Positions 16,601 through 24,416 of a stretch of DNA of 64,000 nt are shown piece by piece (the first letter of the stretch is position 1; each line of letters begins with the position of its first letter). The notes under the pieces are model-generated. The model was not told the origin of the DNA, did not search any database, and saw only the letters and a program-made list of their open reading frames with translations. Source of the DNA: Enterococcus dispar ATCC 51266 (GTDB lineage: Bacteria > Bacillota > Bacilli > Lactobacillales > Enterococcaceae); contig NZ_KE136354.1 of the NCBI RefSeq assembly GCF_000406945.1, forward strand, positions 2,468,000 to 2,531,999, in the 5' to 3' direction. The translations under genes were made by a program, and so were the position numbers.

Positions 16601-17878
16601 AATGATAGTGAACCAATCGAAATCCCAATTACTGTAGTAGAAGGTGAGGTAAGCGGCAACGTTGCAATTACCGGAGAAGATTTTCGCTTAGATCGAAGTG
16701 AATGGGAAAACGCAGTTACAGAAAATCAATTAAAAGAATTTATTTTAATAAATGGGCAAGTAGAAGCTGTGGAAATGATCGAAGGTGTTGTTACTTCTGT
16801 TACCGATACAGATAAAGTCAGTATTAATGTTGAAGAAGTCATCGTCGATAGCGCTCATGAAGAACAACCAATGACGATTACATTAATTGTCGACAATGGA
16901 ACGGATAAAGTTTCTAAAACTATTCAAGTAACTTTTAATGATAAAACAGCGCCAACAGCCGAGCCGAAACCGACAGAGATTAATATTGGGAATGTTAATG
17001 CCATTCAAAATGCAGATCCAAAAATATTTTTAGAAAACTTGACCGATAATGTAAGTGAAGTAGACAAGATAAGCGTGAAATTTGCTGAAAATCAAGATTT
17101 TGATGAAATGGTACAAACCCCAGGTCCAAAAGATTTACTGATTGAACTAGTAGATGAAGCCGGCAACAAAGCGACTATTACGGTAGAAATCACGATTTTT
17201 GATAATAGTTTAACGATTCGATTTGTCGATAGTAAAGATCAAGATATTGTGACACCAGTCGTAATTAGCGACAAGATTCCAGGCGATAAAGTTGATTTAA
17301 CGGCAGAGCAAGCCGTTTTAAAAGGATTACAAGATGCTGAGGATTTACATTACTTACTTCTAACTAGACCGGGAAATGAGGAGCAAGTAGAAGTTACTTC
17401 CACCGGTAAAATTGTGAAATATGAATTTGACGGTACTTTATTTATCTCATCTTATCCTGAAACATTGGATTTTGAAACGCATCAAGTTTGGTTTTCTGAC
17501 ATTCGCGTGGAAAAACCACAATATCAAGAGCCATTAGTGATTTGGGATAATCGTGGAATAAAAGCTAATTGGACATTAACGGCAACCTTGACAAAGGACT
17601 TCACCTTGCAAGCAGGAGATGTCGATGATCCAAACTTTATTTTGACGGATGTTTTAAGTTATCAAAAAACTACTGAAGAAAATTCAGCAGTGGTACTACA
17701 CGATGAAGCCGAAGCAGTTTACTCAGCGCAACATGCTGAAGATCAATCAGAGTACAACATTAGTGATACCTGGGATGAAAATGGACCAGGTTTGAAATTT
17801 GAAACGACAGCTGCCAATGTCAAAAAACTTGGCGATTATCAAGCGGAAATTCTTTGGACATTAGGGGATGCAAGATAG
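13679..17878 (+). CDS. Giant surface adhesin: beta-helix, Ig-like repeats, C-terminal WxL domain
   Basis: 1399 residues. N-terminal signal/membrane segment at about 7-32, an acidic Ser/Asp/Glu spacer to about 100, then a pectate-lyase-like right-handed beta-helix region (about 110-560) of the kind called adhesive in lactic acid bacteria. From about 715 to 1180 come Ig-like modules marked by TTAPTADG, EPPTGTG and KTAPTAEP. A MucBP-like strand set (IRFVDSKDQDIV) follows. The last 150 residues are a WxL domain: WTL at 1298 and a terminal WTLGDAR at 1393. WxL domains bind peptidoglycan non-covalently and pair with DUF916 proteins, one of which is encoded 6 kb downstream. Start ATG with AAAGGAG. 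Confidence 0.85.
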   Translation: MKKEKKGLIVLVTIAGLLLVGNVIGYLQPIFAGEDQTVITTDGTDIKATASSAILEKIDDSDNRDYSTQVSSSETAEEAEDTDESDESDEKVSKARLIKAAADETAVWGTEAAATKIIEVDNWSDFDKAVTNGFSGDEAEKNDADYIKVTASFSNPRTGTAAYAANVTIPVNRVDFVVDGLENTIHFHGTSYSWRSNRSDVRKVYVKDLAMYGTNYYGPFRIGDATSIESELAIENVYYEGGQLTASYQATMRFIGKNTIKSVNSYEDPFTPERIISTQGNQSGLEAFRTVFEENSETEVDVENGNGFILASYLGNIGSTSGEDAYALLKSKAKVNITTLGSTGENYGVGYYVLALNKGDVIVEDEAELTLNTAKDTTKGGIELANGTNIDISNKAKVNININGPMGGTRNAVSIGNSSKFNVWDEGELHINLKNQGTDSRDVITAGSDSTFEIGRKSVFNIKLEDGTGSRNLIDIGARGAFRFADAYSIDLDARANTNAHLINMSNPGHFIADVQKVSTWLKSDPTVLYKSWAPIYGVDVTYNGRNQTGLVGQSVTSTITDDFLENYYTSGRSGSSVPSASHTGFSRVLFEFIEDVNIGINDITDNPNEDAHKEFSGAVNPDPEYGNGTAITFYYVDRDDYTEDDPLPLDRPVGTPAVASPLEGDERVFHTIADSFTGSYQFTVPEDERENLVAGQKIMAVGWLNGKENYAITTVKDTTAPTADGRSYIVEKGVMPPSADVFLENIQDTNPMENQTFAISYKTDISELVHQPTKEGHVIEINVTDEAGNTATVEAKLIVYDEGTGIDAKDIEIDATDIKDKTEAEIKDFILAESSASAFYLKDGAEVDVTEKIEVADLGGLSTASGEYTVKLIVPTDVENGLQESITKEIVVTVKDVEPPTGTGKHTLVPLNKADYLIGSDVDLFKFLSTYQDNVTEAEELQIRLVENANEIETLVSSVGSKVIHVILTDKAKNDSEPIEIPITVVEGEVSGNVAITGEDFRLDRSEWENAVTENQLKEFILINGQVEAVEMIEGVVTSVTDTDKVSINVEEVIVDSAHEEQPMTITLIVDNGTDKVSKTIQVTFNDKTAPTAEPKPTEINIGNVNAIQNADPKIFLENLTDNVSEVDKISVKFAENQDFDEMVQTPGPKDLLIELVDEAGNKATITVEITIFDNSLTIRFVDSKDQDIVTPVVISDKIPGDKVDLTAEQAVLKGLQDAEDLHYLLLTRPGNEEQVEVTSTGKIVKYEFDGTLFISSYPETLDFETHQVWFSDIRVEKPQYQEPLVIWDNRGIKANWTLTATLTKDFTLQAGDVDDPNFILTDVLSYQKTTEENSAVVLHDEAEAVYSAQHAEDQSEYNISDTWDENGPGLKFETTAANVKKLGDYQAEILWTLGDAR

Positions 17879-17895
17879 AAAGGGCGTGAGAAAAA

Positions 17896-18255
17896 ATGAA
17901 GCGCAGAATTTTTAGTCTTAAACGAATTGTAACAACCGCCGTTATTTTTCTTGCGTTGTTTACATCTTTTGGTGAATTTTACGCCGAAGAACAAGGTCAG
18001 AAATCGCAAAGTGTAACGACAGAAGGCGTGATTGTATTTGAAGAAGGAGAACAAGGAAGTGTTGAATCCACGCAACAGTCACAAAGTATTACACCAGTTG
18101 CAAAACCTAGTGGCACGTCAAAACTTTATGGTAAAAGTTACCCTGCTACAGGGGAAATGATAAAGAAAAGTTTGATGTACACAGGTGTTGGCCTCATCTT
18201 ACTATTCTTCTTGTTACTTTTTTGGAAGAAACGCAAAAAGGAGGAGAAGGGATGA
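17896..18255 (+). CDS. Small sortase-anchored surface protein (YPATG motif)
   Basis: 119 residues: signal peptide at 1-32, a Gln/Ser-rich ectodomain of about 45 residues, the sorting signal YPATGE at 82-87, a hydrophobic helix and a KKRKKEEKG tail. The first position of the usual LPxTG is Tyr. Short wall-anchored proteins of this kind are a normal member of enterococcal WxL loci, where they sit between the large adhesin and the WxL genes as here. The stop overlaps the next start as ATGA. No sortase gene is in the window. Confidence 0.85.
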   Translation: MKRRIFSLKRIVTTAVIFLALFTSFGEFYAEEQGQKSQSVTTEGVIVFEEGEQGSVESTQQSQSITPVAKPSGTSKLYGKSYPATGEMIKKSLMYTGVGLILLFFLLLFWKKRKKEEKG

Positions 18256-19016
18256 AAAAATTCTTTTTACTATCTTCTTTCCTCTTCTTGATGATGCCGC
18301 AGATGGTATTGGCACAAAGCGATACTGTTGGAACTGGGAAAATTGAATTTAATGATCATCAACAAGTAGCTGATCCAGAAAATCCAGTAAATCCAATTGA
18401 ACCAGAAGATTTAATCCCCCCTAGTTCAGATTTATTGCGGTTGGATTACGTTCCAAGTTTGAAATTCTCAACGCAAAAAAGTGATGCAAATGATCAAAAA
18501 TACGCAGCAAATGCCATGATGTTTGCAGATGACACAATGCCACGAGCTCAGTTTATTCAAGTAACCGATCGCAGAGGAACAAAGGCAGGGTGGAACGTTA
18601 GTGTCAGACAAGAAAAACAATTTGCCACAGCAGAGAATATAGAGTTAGACGGTGCGATGTTGTCTTTTGATTACTCCTGGACAAATGGTTCGGATAAAGC
18701 CAAAGCGCCCGTTGTAAAAAAAGACATTATTGAAATGAAAATTGGCGAAACACAAGAAATCGCCAATGCCAAAAAAGGTACAGGTGATGGTACTTGGTTT
18801 ATCTCATTTGGCGCATCACAAAATAATTCGCAGGGTGTAAAAAATACTTTAGAACCCAGACTTGATCGTGACGATCAAGTAATTATGCACGATACGTTTA
18901 ATAAACCACTATTTTTAAATTCTGCTATCCAACTGGCAGTCCCAGGACGAACAGAAAAAGTTATCGGTAAACCTTATAAAACGGAGCTAACTTGGATTTT
19001 ATCTGAGTTACCATAA
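18252..19016 (+). CDS. WxL domain surface protein 1
   Basis: 254 residues from ATG 18252 (GGAGAAGG upstream; the longer frame from 18222 has no RBS). Signal peptide at 1-21, then the GxGKIEF start typical of WxL proteins, a Pro-rich spacer (NPVNPIEPED) and the WxL domain. The two Trp motifs read WNV (first, altered in its third position) and WIL near the end (TWILSELP). It is exported and held on the wall by the WxL domain. Confidence 0.9.
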   Translation: MKKFFLLSSFLFLMMPQMVLAQSDTVGTGKIEFNDHQQVADPENPVNPIEPEDLIPPSSDLLRLDYVPSLKFSTQKSDANDQKYAANAMMFADDTMPRAQFIQVTDRRGTKAGWNVSVRQEKQFATAENIELDGAMLSFDYSWTNGSDKAKAPVVKKDIIEMKIGETQEIANAKKGTGDGTWFISFGASQNNSQGVKNTLEPRLDRDDQVIMHDTFNKPLFLNSAIQLAVPGRTEKVIGKPYKTELTWILSELP

Positions 19017-19035
19017 AAAATTGGAGGAAAAGAAG

Positions 19036-19797
19036 ATGAAAAACATTACAAAATTAACTACCACAGCATTACTAGGAGCATTGGCGTTAGGCGTGGTTGC
19101 CCCAGCAGCAAATGCGGCCACAGATGTTATAGGAGAAGGTAAAATTGAGTTCAAGCAAGAAACACCAGAAAATCCTACTCCAACACCAGGGGGGGAAGAT
19201 GGCCCAGAAATTAAAGAACCAGAACCAAATCCAGATCCAAATCCTTTGAAAATTCTTTCTGTTACGGATATGGATTTTGCTATTCATGAAGTACCAGTGG
19301 GTAATGCGGATCGTTCTTATGATGCCCTACCATTTAATGCAACACCAGTAGATCCTGACGCAGACCCATTTGATACAGCCCACTTTGTTCGCTATATGGA
19401 TGTTCGGGCAGATGGGGCAGAAAACCACCATACTATTAAAGCACAGTTGACCAAACAATTTACTCATTCAAATAATACAAATACATTAGCGGCTTCATCG
19501 TTGCTGTATAAAAATATTACCCTAGAAGCAAGTAATGGTACCGCAGATACGAATACACCATCTGCCGCTGCAGTTACCAATGCTGCGAGTGCGGAAGTCA
19601 CTGAAGATGAACAAGAAACGATTGTTGAAAATACAGAAACAGGTAAAGGACGTGGTGTATTCGATATTATCTTTGATAAAAAAGATGATTATACCACTTA
19701 TGATGGGGTTTCATTAGAAGTACCAGCTGCAGTGAATATGATTACTGGTACTTACACGGGTGAAGTAACTTGGACAATTGAGGATGCACGCAATTAA
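19036..19797 (+). CDS. WxL domain surface protein 2
   Basis: 253 residues from ATG 19036 with GGAGG upstream. Signal peptide ends AANA-A at about 28. GEGKIEF follows, then a Pro-rich spacer (PTPTPGGEDGPEIKEPEP...). The last motif is TWTIEDARN, a WxL variant with Ile. The first Trp motif is absent: the matching segment reads NHHTIKAQLTKQF, where the giant adhesin has NWTLTATLTKDF. It is followed by a hairpin and then the WxL-interacting protein gene. Wall binding may be weaker than for its neighbour; this is inference. Confidence 0.88.
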   Translation: MKNITKLTTTALLGALALGVVAPAANAATDVIGEGKIEFKQETPENPTPTPGGEDGPEIKEPEPNPDPNPLKILSVTDMDFAIHEVPVGNADRSYDALPFNATPVDPDADPFDTAHFVRYMDVRADGAENHHTIKAQLTKQFTHSNNTNTLAASSLLYKNITLEASNGTADTNTPSAAAVTNAASAEVTEDEQETIVENTETGKGRGVFDIIFDKKDDYTTYDGVSLEVPAAVNMITGTYTGEVTWTIEDARN

Positions 19798-19816
19798 GCA
19801 AACATAGTTTTACCAT

Positions 19817-19863
19817 TCAGACGGCTGCGGTGTGTGGTCATTTTCAAGTAGCCGTCTGATTTA
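19817..19863 (+). terminator. Terminator-like hairpin inside the WxL operon
   Basis: Stem TCAGACGGCT / AGCCGTCTGA with a 23-base loop, followed by only TTT. It probably lowers rather than stops transcription into the downstream genes, giving more WxL protein than partner protein. Confidence 0.6.
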
Positions 19864-19884
19864 ATGACTAAAGGGGTGTGTACC

Positions 19885-20976
19885 ATGAATAAAAAGGCCT
19901 GGTTGGGAATAATCTTAGTCTACATAACAGGATTATTTCTCGGAAATACAACTATCAGTTATGCTGATGAGAGCGGTGAGGTGGAAGGTGGCTTCTCTTA
20001 TGAAGTCATCCGACCGGAAAATCAAATAGATAAGGGTGTCGGCTATTTTGATTTGTTAATGAAACCGAAACAAAAACAGACAGTCAAAATAAAGTTGAAC
20101 AATACAGGTGACAAAGAAATCACCATTTTGGTGGGAGCCTATGGTGGAAAAACCAACAGTGGTGGTGTGATTGAGTATAGTAATAATGCGATTGAAAATG
20201 ACAAATCATTAAAATATCCTTTTGAATCGGTTGTAAAAGTACCAAAAGAAGTCAAACTGGCGGCTAATTCATCAGAAGATTTAAATATTGAAATTGCAAT
20301 GCCTAAATCAGAATTTGAAGGCTATATTGCTGGTGGTATTTTATTACAGGAAAAAGATGCGGAAGGGGCAAAATCCCAAAGCCAACAAGGGATGGTGGTC
20401 AATAAGTTTGCCTATCTAACCGGCATGTTACTAAGTGAGAAGAAAACAGATAACATAAAACAAGAAATGAAATTAAATCGGGTTTATGCAACATCTAAGA
20501 ATCATCGCAATGTGATCAACGTGAATTATTCCAATATCCAACCAGATTTTGTTGATGGCATGACGACAGATGTTCAGATTATGAAAGCAGATGCCGATGA
20601 AGTAGTATATGATGCGAAAAAATCGCAAATGCGAATGGCCCCAAACTCGATGATTGATTTTCCGGTTAGTTTAGAAGGTTCGGAAATGGTACCAGGAAAC
20701 TATCGGGCTAAAATTTTAGTAACAACTGAAAAAGGCGGTCGTTGGGAATGGGAGCAAAAATTCACTATTACCGATGAAGAAGCAGATAAATACAATGCAC
20801 GCGATTTAACATTGGTACAAGAGCCAGGACTTAACTGGCGTTTGATTTTACTAATTGTCGGCGGGCTATTAATTGTTCTGCTGCTTATTTATCTGATTGT
20901 CCGCAAAATGAACAAAGAGCGCCGCAAAAAAGAATTAATTGCCAAAAAATTAGCAGCGAAAAAGAAAAAAGAATAG
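19885..20976 (+). CDS. WxL-interacting protein (DUF916 and DUF3324)
   Basis: 363 residues from ATG 19885, with AAAGGGGTG upstream. Signal peptide at 1-29, then a DUF916 domain opening with GFSYEVIRPENQ and YFDLLMKPKQKQTVKI, then a DUF3324 region, one transmembrane helix at about 310-335 and a very basic tail (KKELIAKKLAAKKKKE). Such proteins sit in the membrane and bind WxL proteins at the cell surface. This is the diagnostic partner that makes the cluster a WxL locus. Confidence 0.92.
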   Translation: MNKKAWLGIILVYITGLFLGNTTISYADESGEVEGGFSYEVIRPENQIDKGVGYFDLLMKPKQKQTVKIKLNNTGDKEITILVGAYGGKTNSGGVIEYSNNAIENDKSLKYPFESVVKVPKEVKLAANSSEDLNIEIAMPKSEFEGYIAGGILLQEKDAEGAKSQSQQGMVVNKFAYLTGMLLSEKKTDNIKQEMKLNRVYATSKNHRNVINVNYSNIQPDFVDGMTTDVQIMKADADEVVYDAKKSQMRMAPNSMIDFPVSLEGSEMVPGNYRAKILVTTEKGGRWEWEQKFTITDEEADKYNARDLTLVQEPGLNWRLILLIVGGLLIVLLLIYLIVRKMNKERRKKELIAKKLAAKKKKE

Positions 20977-20988
20977 GGGGAGGTAGTG

Positions 20989-21648
20989 ATGGAACTACTT
21001 GATTGGCTTTTTGTCATCCTCTTATCACTGGCTATTTTTGCAGCAATCTTCTTAGTTATTTCACTAGTTGGCTGGATTGCGGATAGTCAGAAGTTAAATA
21101 GTGTTACTGCAATAAATCCCAACAAAAAACAACGGCGGGCTTGGTTACAGTATCGACTAGAATTGACGAATCAAATTAGTAAAAAAAGAAACCACGCACT
21201 TTTTGCGGTGATCTTTGCAGCAGTTTTTGCTGGTGGGAGTTTTTATATTCAGTATCACCAATCAACCAGTTTGACCGCCAAAGACTCAGAAAATGTAGTG
21301 CAAGGCTATTTTATCTTGCAAGAATTGGAAAAACAATTAACCGAACTCCCCACTAGTGGCAATGAAAAAAAGGCGCAAGCGACCATTTATGAATTGTCTT
21401 CACGTTTGGTTAGTTATGGTTCAAATGTTCCCGAACCAAGATTGGGAAAAGAAGAAAAATTGGTCTTAAAACAACTCTACACCCGCATGAAACAATTAGG
21501 AATTAATTTAGCTGGACTTTCCATTACCCAGCTAAAAACAGAAGATGTCAATACGGGCTATTTAAATGATATAAAACGAACGCAATTAGCCCAGGAAAAA
21601 GTTTTTGAGCACTTCAAGGTCGATAAAGCTGCCCTCGAGCAAGAATAG
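20989..21648 (+). CDS. Unknown two-helix membrane protein of the WxL locus
   Basis: 219 residues, not recognised. Hydrophobic segments at about 4-30 and 66-85, separated by a basic loop (NPNKKQRRAWLQYRL), then a soluble, mostly helical C-terminal half with no cysteines. The topology would put the C-terminal half outside the cell if both segments span. RBS GGGGGAGG; ATG 20989 is preferred to GTG 20986 on spacing. It lies between the WxL-interacting protein and the signal peptidase pair, so a role in assembling or processing the surface proteins is likely but unproven. Confidence 0.7.
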   Translation: MELLDWLFVILLSLAIFAAIFLVISLVGWIADSQKLNSVTAINPNKKQRRAWLQYRLELTNQISKKRNHALFAVIFAAVFAGGSFYIQYHQSTSLTAKDSENVVQGYFILQELEKQLTELPTSGNEKKAQATIYELSSRLVSYGSNVPEPRLGKEEKLVLKQLYTRMKQLGINLAGLSITQLKTEDVNTGYLNDIKRTQLAQEKVFEHFKVDKAALEQE

Positions 21649-21659
21649 GAGGGCTAAGG

Positions 21660-22277
21660 ATGAAAAAGAGATTAACACCATATCAAATTGACTTATTGGC
21701 GCGTAGTATTGAGCAAAAAAGACGCCGACAAATTTGGCGTGACAGTCTGATTACAATCCTGATTTTTAGTCTATTGGTAACCGGTACTTTCTTAGCATTC
21801 TTTCGCCTTTGGCAAGTTGAAGATTTTAGCATGTTGCCTAATTTGCAAGCAGGTGATCATTTACTTTTAGCCAAACATAAAGATATTACGCGCTTTGATT
21901 TGATCGCGTTTGACATCCCTGGGCAAAACAAACAAGCAATTCGACGGGTAGTTGGTTTACCGGGAGAAGATATTCGTTATTACGACGATATTTTATACGT
22001 GGGAAGTCGTGAAATACCCGAACGCTTCTTAAGTGAGGAGTTATTAGCAGCCAAAGAACAAGATTATCAATTGACGCAAAATTTTACGTTGCAGGATATT
22101 CCAGGGACAAAAAAGCAACGAATTCCAGAAAATCATTATTTGGTTTTAGCAGATAACCGTAGTTTTGGCGTTGACAGTCGTGATTATGGACTGATTGCCA
22201 AAGACAATATTTTAGGCGTTGCCAGTGGAATAACTTTCCCTATTTCCACATATAGTATGTTGCAGTTTAGGAGTTGA
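21660..22277 (+). CDS. Type I signal peptidase homologue with Arg in place of the catalytic Lys
   Basis: 205 residues. A basic cytoplasmic N-terminus (RRRQIWRD), one transmembrane helix at about 32-50, then the peptidase domain. The nucleophile region is FSMLPNLQAGD with Ser57 present. The catalytic-Lys box, normally YxKRVIGLPGD, reads AIRRVVGLPGE, with Arg95 at the Lys position. Box E is LADNRSFGVDSR (Gly to Ala and one Ser lost). In type I signal peptidases the Lys is the general base and Arg does not replace it in tested cases, so this is probably inactive or altered. It is followed at once by a second, intact copy. Confidence 0.88.
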   Translation: MKKRLTPYQIDLLARSIEQKRRRQIWRDSLITILIFSLLVTGTFLAFFRLWQVEDFSMLPNLQAGDHLLLAKHKDITRFDLIAFDIPGQNKQAIRRVVGLPGEDIRYYDDILYVGSREIPERFLSEELLAAKEQDYQLTQNFTLQDIPGTKKQRIPENHYLVLADNRSFGVDSRDYGLIAKDNILGVASGITFPISTYSMLQFRS

Positions 22278-22282
22278 AGGTG

Positions 22283-22957
22283 ATGGCAGAAATAAAGAAA
22301 AAGCAGCAAAAATCACAAATTGCGTCGCCTACAATGCATACAAAAAGAAAACGTAAAAAATTGTCTCAAGCACAAATTGCCCTTATTTTACGCCACCGTC
22401 GGCAACAACGTGTTCAAAGATATTGGGATTTCTTTTTATTATTTGTAACGATTGTATTTTGTCTTTTCTTTTTGACCAACTACAAAGCGCATCAGATTGT
22501 TGGTAACTCTATGACTTCAACACTTCAAAATGGCGATCGTATTTTAGTCAAAAAAACACAAAATATTCAACGCTTTGATATCGTTACCTTTCGTCCGGAT
22601 GAAAAGAATACAGAAGAAACTTATATTAAACGGGTCATCGCAATGCCAGGTGATAAATTTGTAATTCAAGGAACGAATATGTATTTATTTTTCCAAAAAA
22701 GTATTGTAGAAGATTTTGAAGCTATGCGCTATACCAGTAATTTACCGGACAGTACGGAAGTTTTGCAGTTGGATAAAAAAGTGGCAGATAACTTACGCAA
22801 TAAAACCCAAATTCCGAAAGACTATTATTTTGTCTTAGGGGATAATCGCAAAAATTCCGCTGATAGTCGTATCTTAGGTTTAGTACCGAAAAATAGTCTT
22901 GAAGGAGTGATGAAATTTCGCTTTTATCCTTTCAATAAGACGGGGATGGTCCATTAA
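22283..22957 (+). CDS. Type I signal peptidase, catalytically intact
   Basis: 224 residues from ATG 22283; GGAG lies before it, while TTG 22274 and GTG 22280 fit less well. Long Lys/Arg/Gln-rich cytoplasmic tail, a transmembrane helix at about 48-68, Ser76 in VGNSMTSTLQ, Lys116 in YIKRVIAMPGD, and box E LGDNRKNSADSR. The usual Pro after SMx is Ser. Its N-terminal tail (LSQAQIALILRHRRQQRVQRYWD) matches that of the preceding gene (LTPYQIDLLARSIEQKRRRQIWRD), so the two came from one duplication. Likely processes exported proteins of this island. Confidence 0.92.
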   Translation: MAEIKKKQQKSQIASPTMHTKRKRKKLSQAQIALILRHRRQQRVQRYWDFFLLFVTIVFCLFFLTNYKAHQIVGNSMTSTLQNGDRILVKKTQNIQRFDIVTFRPDEKNTEETYIKRVIAMPGDKFVIQGTNMYLFFQKSIVEDFEAMRYTSNLPDSTEVLQLDKKVADNLRNKTQIPKDYYFVLGDNRKNSADSRILGLVPKNSLEGVMKFRFYPFNKTGMVH

Positions 22958-22965
22958 AATTAATA

Positions 22966-23062
22966 ACCAAACGAAATAAGACGCACTAGTCCTAGTACGC
23001 CCGCTAAAAAGTAGAAAAATTTGGCAGGACACATATCGGACTATTTCGTCTTTTTTGGTTAC
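22966..23062. terminator. Long interrupted hairpin ending the WxL operon
   Basis: AACCAAACGAAATA on the left pairs with TATTTCGTCTTTTTTGGTT on the right (five-base bulge). A small palindrome ACTAGTCCTAGT sits inside the loop. The right arm contains T-runs. It may act as terminator for the peptidase gene; the size is more like a repeat element. Confidence 0.5.
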
Positions 23063-23130
23063 AAAAATTTCTAAAATGTATCTATTTTAAACAGGGTCAA
23101 TGATCACGTTAGTGTAAGGTTTCAAAATAA

Positions 23131-24108
23131 TTAATTTTGGCTTTGATAAAACGTTTGGGTCGCCATTTTGTAATTTTTCATCAGGTTATGATGGGCTTTT
23201 TGTGAAATTTTGGCTTTAGGTACTACCAAATCAAAGGCGTGAAATACCCCGGGATAGATATCTAGCTGCGACTTTATGCCGGCTTTTTGCAACTGTTCAA
23301 TATAATTTTTTGTCTCATCATAAAAAGGTTCTTCACGGCCTACAAAAGAATAAGTTGGCGGTAATCCTTCATAGGTATTAAGACGCGCCGGTGCAGCGTA
23401 AATAGAAACAGAATCTGTTTTAAAAGCTGCTCCTAGATAGAGTTTCCATGCAGTCTTATTCGATGTAATATTCCATAACGGACCGTTATTATCTTTCATC
23501 GATGGTGTTTGCATCCGGTCATCTAACATCGGATAAAGTGGTATCTGATAGGCAATTTTTACGTCTCCTTTGTCTTTTGCATACGCAGAAAGACAGCACG
23601 TTAGACCACCGCCTGCACTTTCGCCACCAATAAATAATTGGTTTTCATTGATACCAAGAGTTTTTGCATTATTTTTCATCCATAAAAGACTAGCGTAAGC
23701 ATCCTCTAAAGCAGCTGGAAAGGGAGTTTCAATAGATAGACGATAGTCTGGCGCAATTACGATTGTCTCACTTGTATGAATAAACTCTTCGATTGTTCCT
23801 GTTTCTTGTTCTGGCAGTCCATTCGCATACCCGCCGCCATGGAGCCAAAGTAGCCCGGTGACTGGTTTTGTCGCAGTGAGGTTTTTAGGACCGTAAATAC
23901 AAAGGCGAATCATATTGTCATCGTTTCCTTTTATCCATTCTTCCTGATAAAAAATATCGGAACTTTTTGGCCTTTTTTTGGCATAAAGTTTTTTATAAAG
24001 CCATTGGACTTTTTTGAAAGTTTTTGGTGATTTTACTTGTGTGATGGGTTGCAAAAGGCCACCTACCACACGAAGTTGTTTATTTAGTTGGCTTAATTTA
24101 AATTTCAT
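23131..24108 (-). CDS. Alpha/beta hydrolase, hormone-sensitive-lipase type
   Basis: 325 residues. Oxyanion motif LHGGGYANG and nucleophile elbow GGESAGGGL (GDxG family), with the catalytic His in VFHAFD. The acidic residue, normally Asp in a DPLxD context, is Glu in REEPFYDE. No signal peptide, so it is cytoplasmic; it should hydrolyse short-chain esters or lactones. AAGGAGCGAG precedes the ATG. It interrupts the surface-protein region on the opposite strand and has no evident link with it. Confidence 0.85.
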   Translation of the reverse strand: MKFKLSQLNKQLRVVGGLLQPITQVKSPKTFKKVQWLYKKLYAKKRPKSSDIFYQEEWIKGNDDNMIRLCIYGPKNLTATKPVTGLLWLHGGGYANGLPEQETGTIEEFIHTSETIVIAPDYRLSIETPFPAALEDAYASLLWMKNNAKTLGINENQLFIGGESAGGGLTCCLSAYAKDKGDVKIAYQIPLYPMLDDRMQTPSMKDNNGPLWNITSNKTAWKLYLGAAFKTDSVSIYAAPARLNTYEGLPPTYSFVGREEPFYDETKNYIEQLQKAGIKSQLDIYPGVFHAFDLVVPKAKISQKAHHNLMKNYKMATQTFYQSQN

Positions 24109-24162
24109 CTCACTCGCTCCTTTTCAATATTTTATCATTAATAAAAAAACTGAGAAAATTGT

Positions 24163-24191
24163 TTGACTTGTAGTGTAAGTAAAGATACATT
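24163..24191 (+). promoter_or_regulatory. Promoter of the SpaA-repeat surface protein
   Basis: TTGACT at 24163-24168, a 17-base spacer and TACATT at 24186-24191. This would give an untranslated leader of about 245 bases before the start codon. Confidence 0.6.
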
Positions 24192-24416
24192 AAGAAAAAA
24201 TTGACGAGATTTCATCCATTACCGTTGTGTATTTTTTTAACAAATTAAAAACATGTTGTTATTTAATGGCGTTTATAGTCTCAATATATGAAAAGATTAT
24301 GCTAAAGCAACGAAATTTCAACTGCTGAAAATAGCCAATAAACTGCAAATATAACGGTTATTATGCTTATTTTACAGCTGTAATAGCAATTACTTGAAAG
24401 ATTAATTTGAGCGCTA

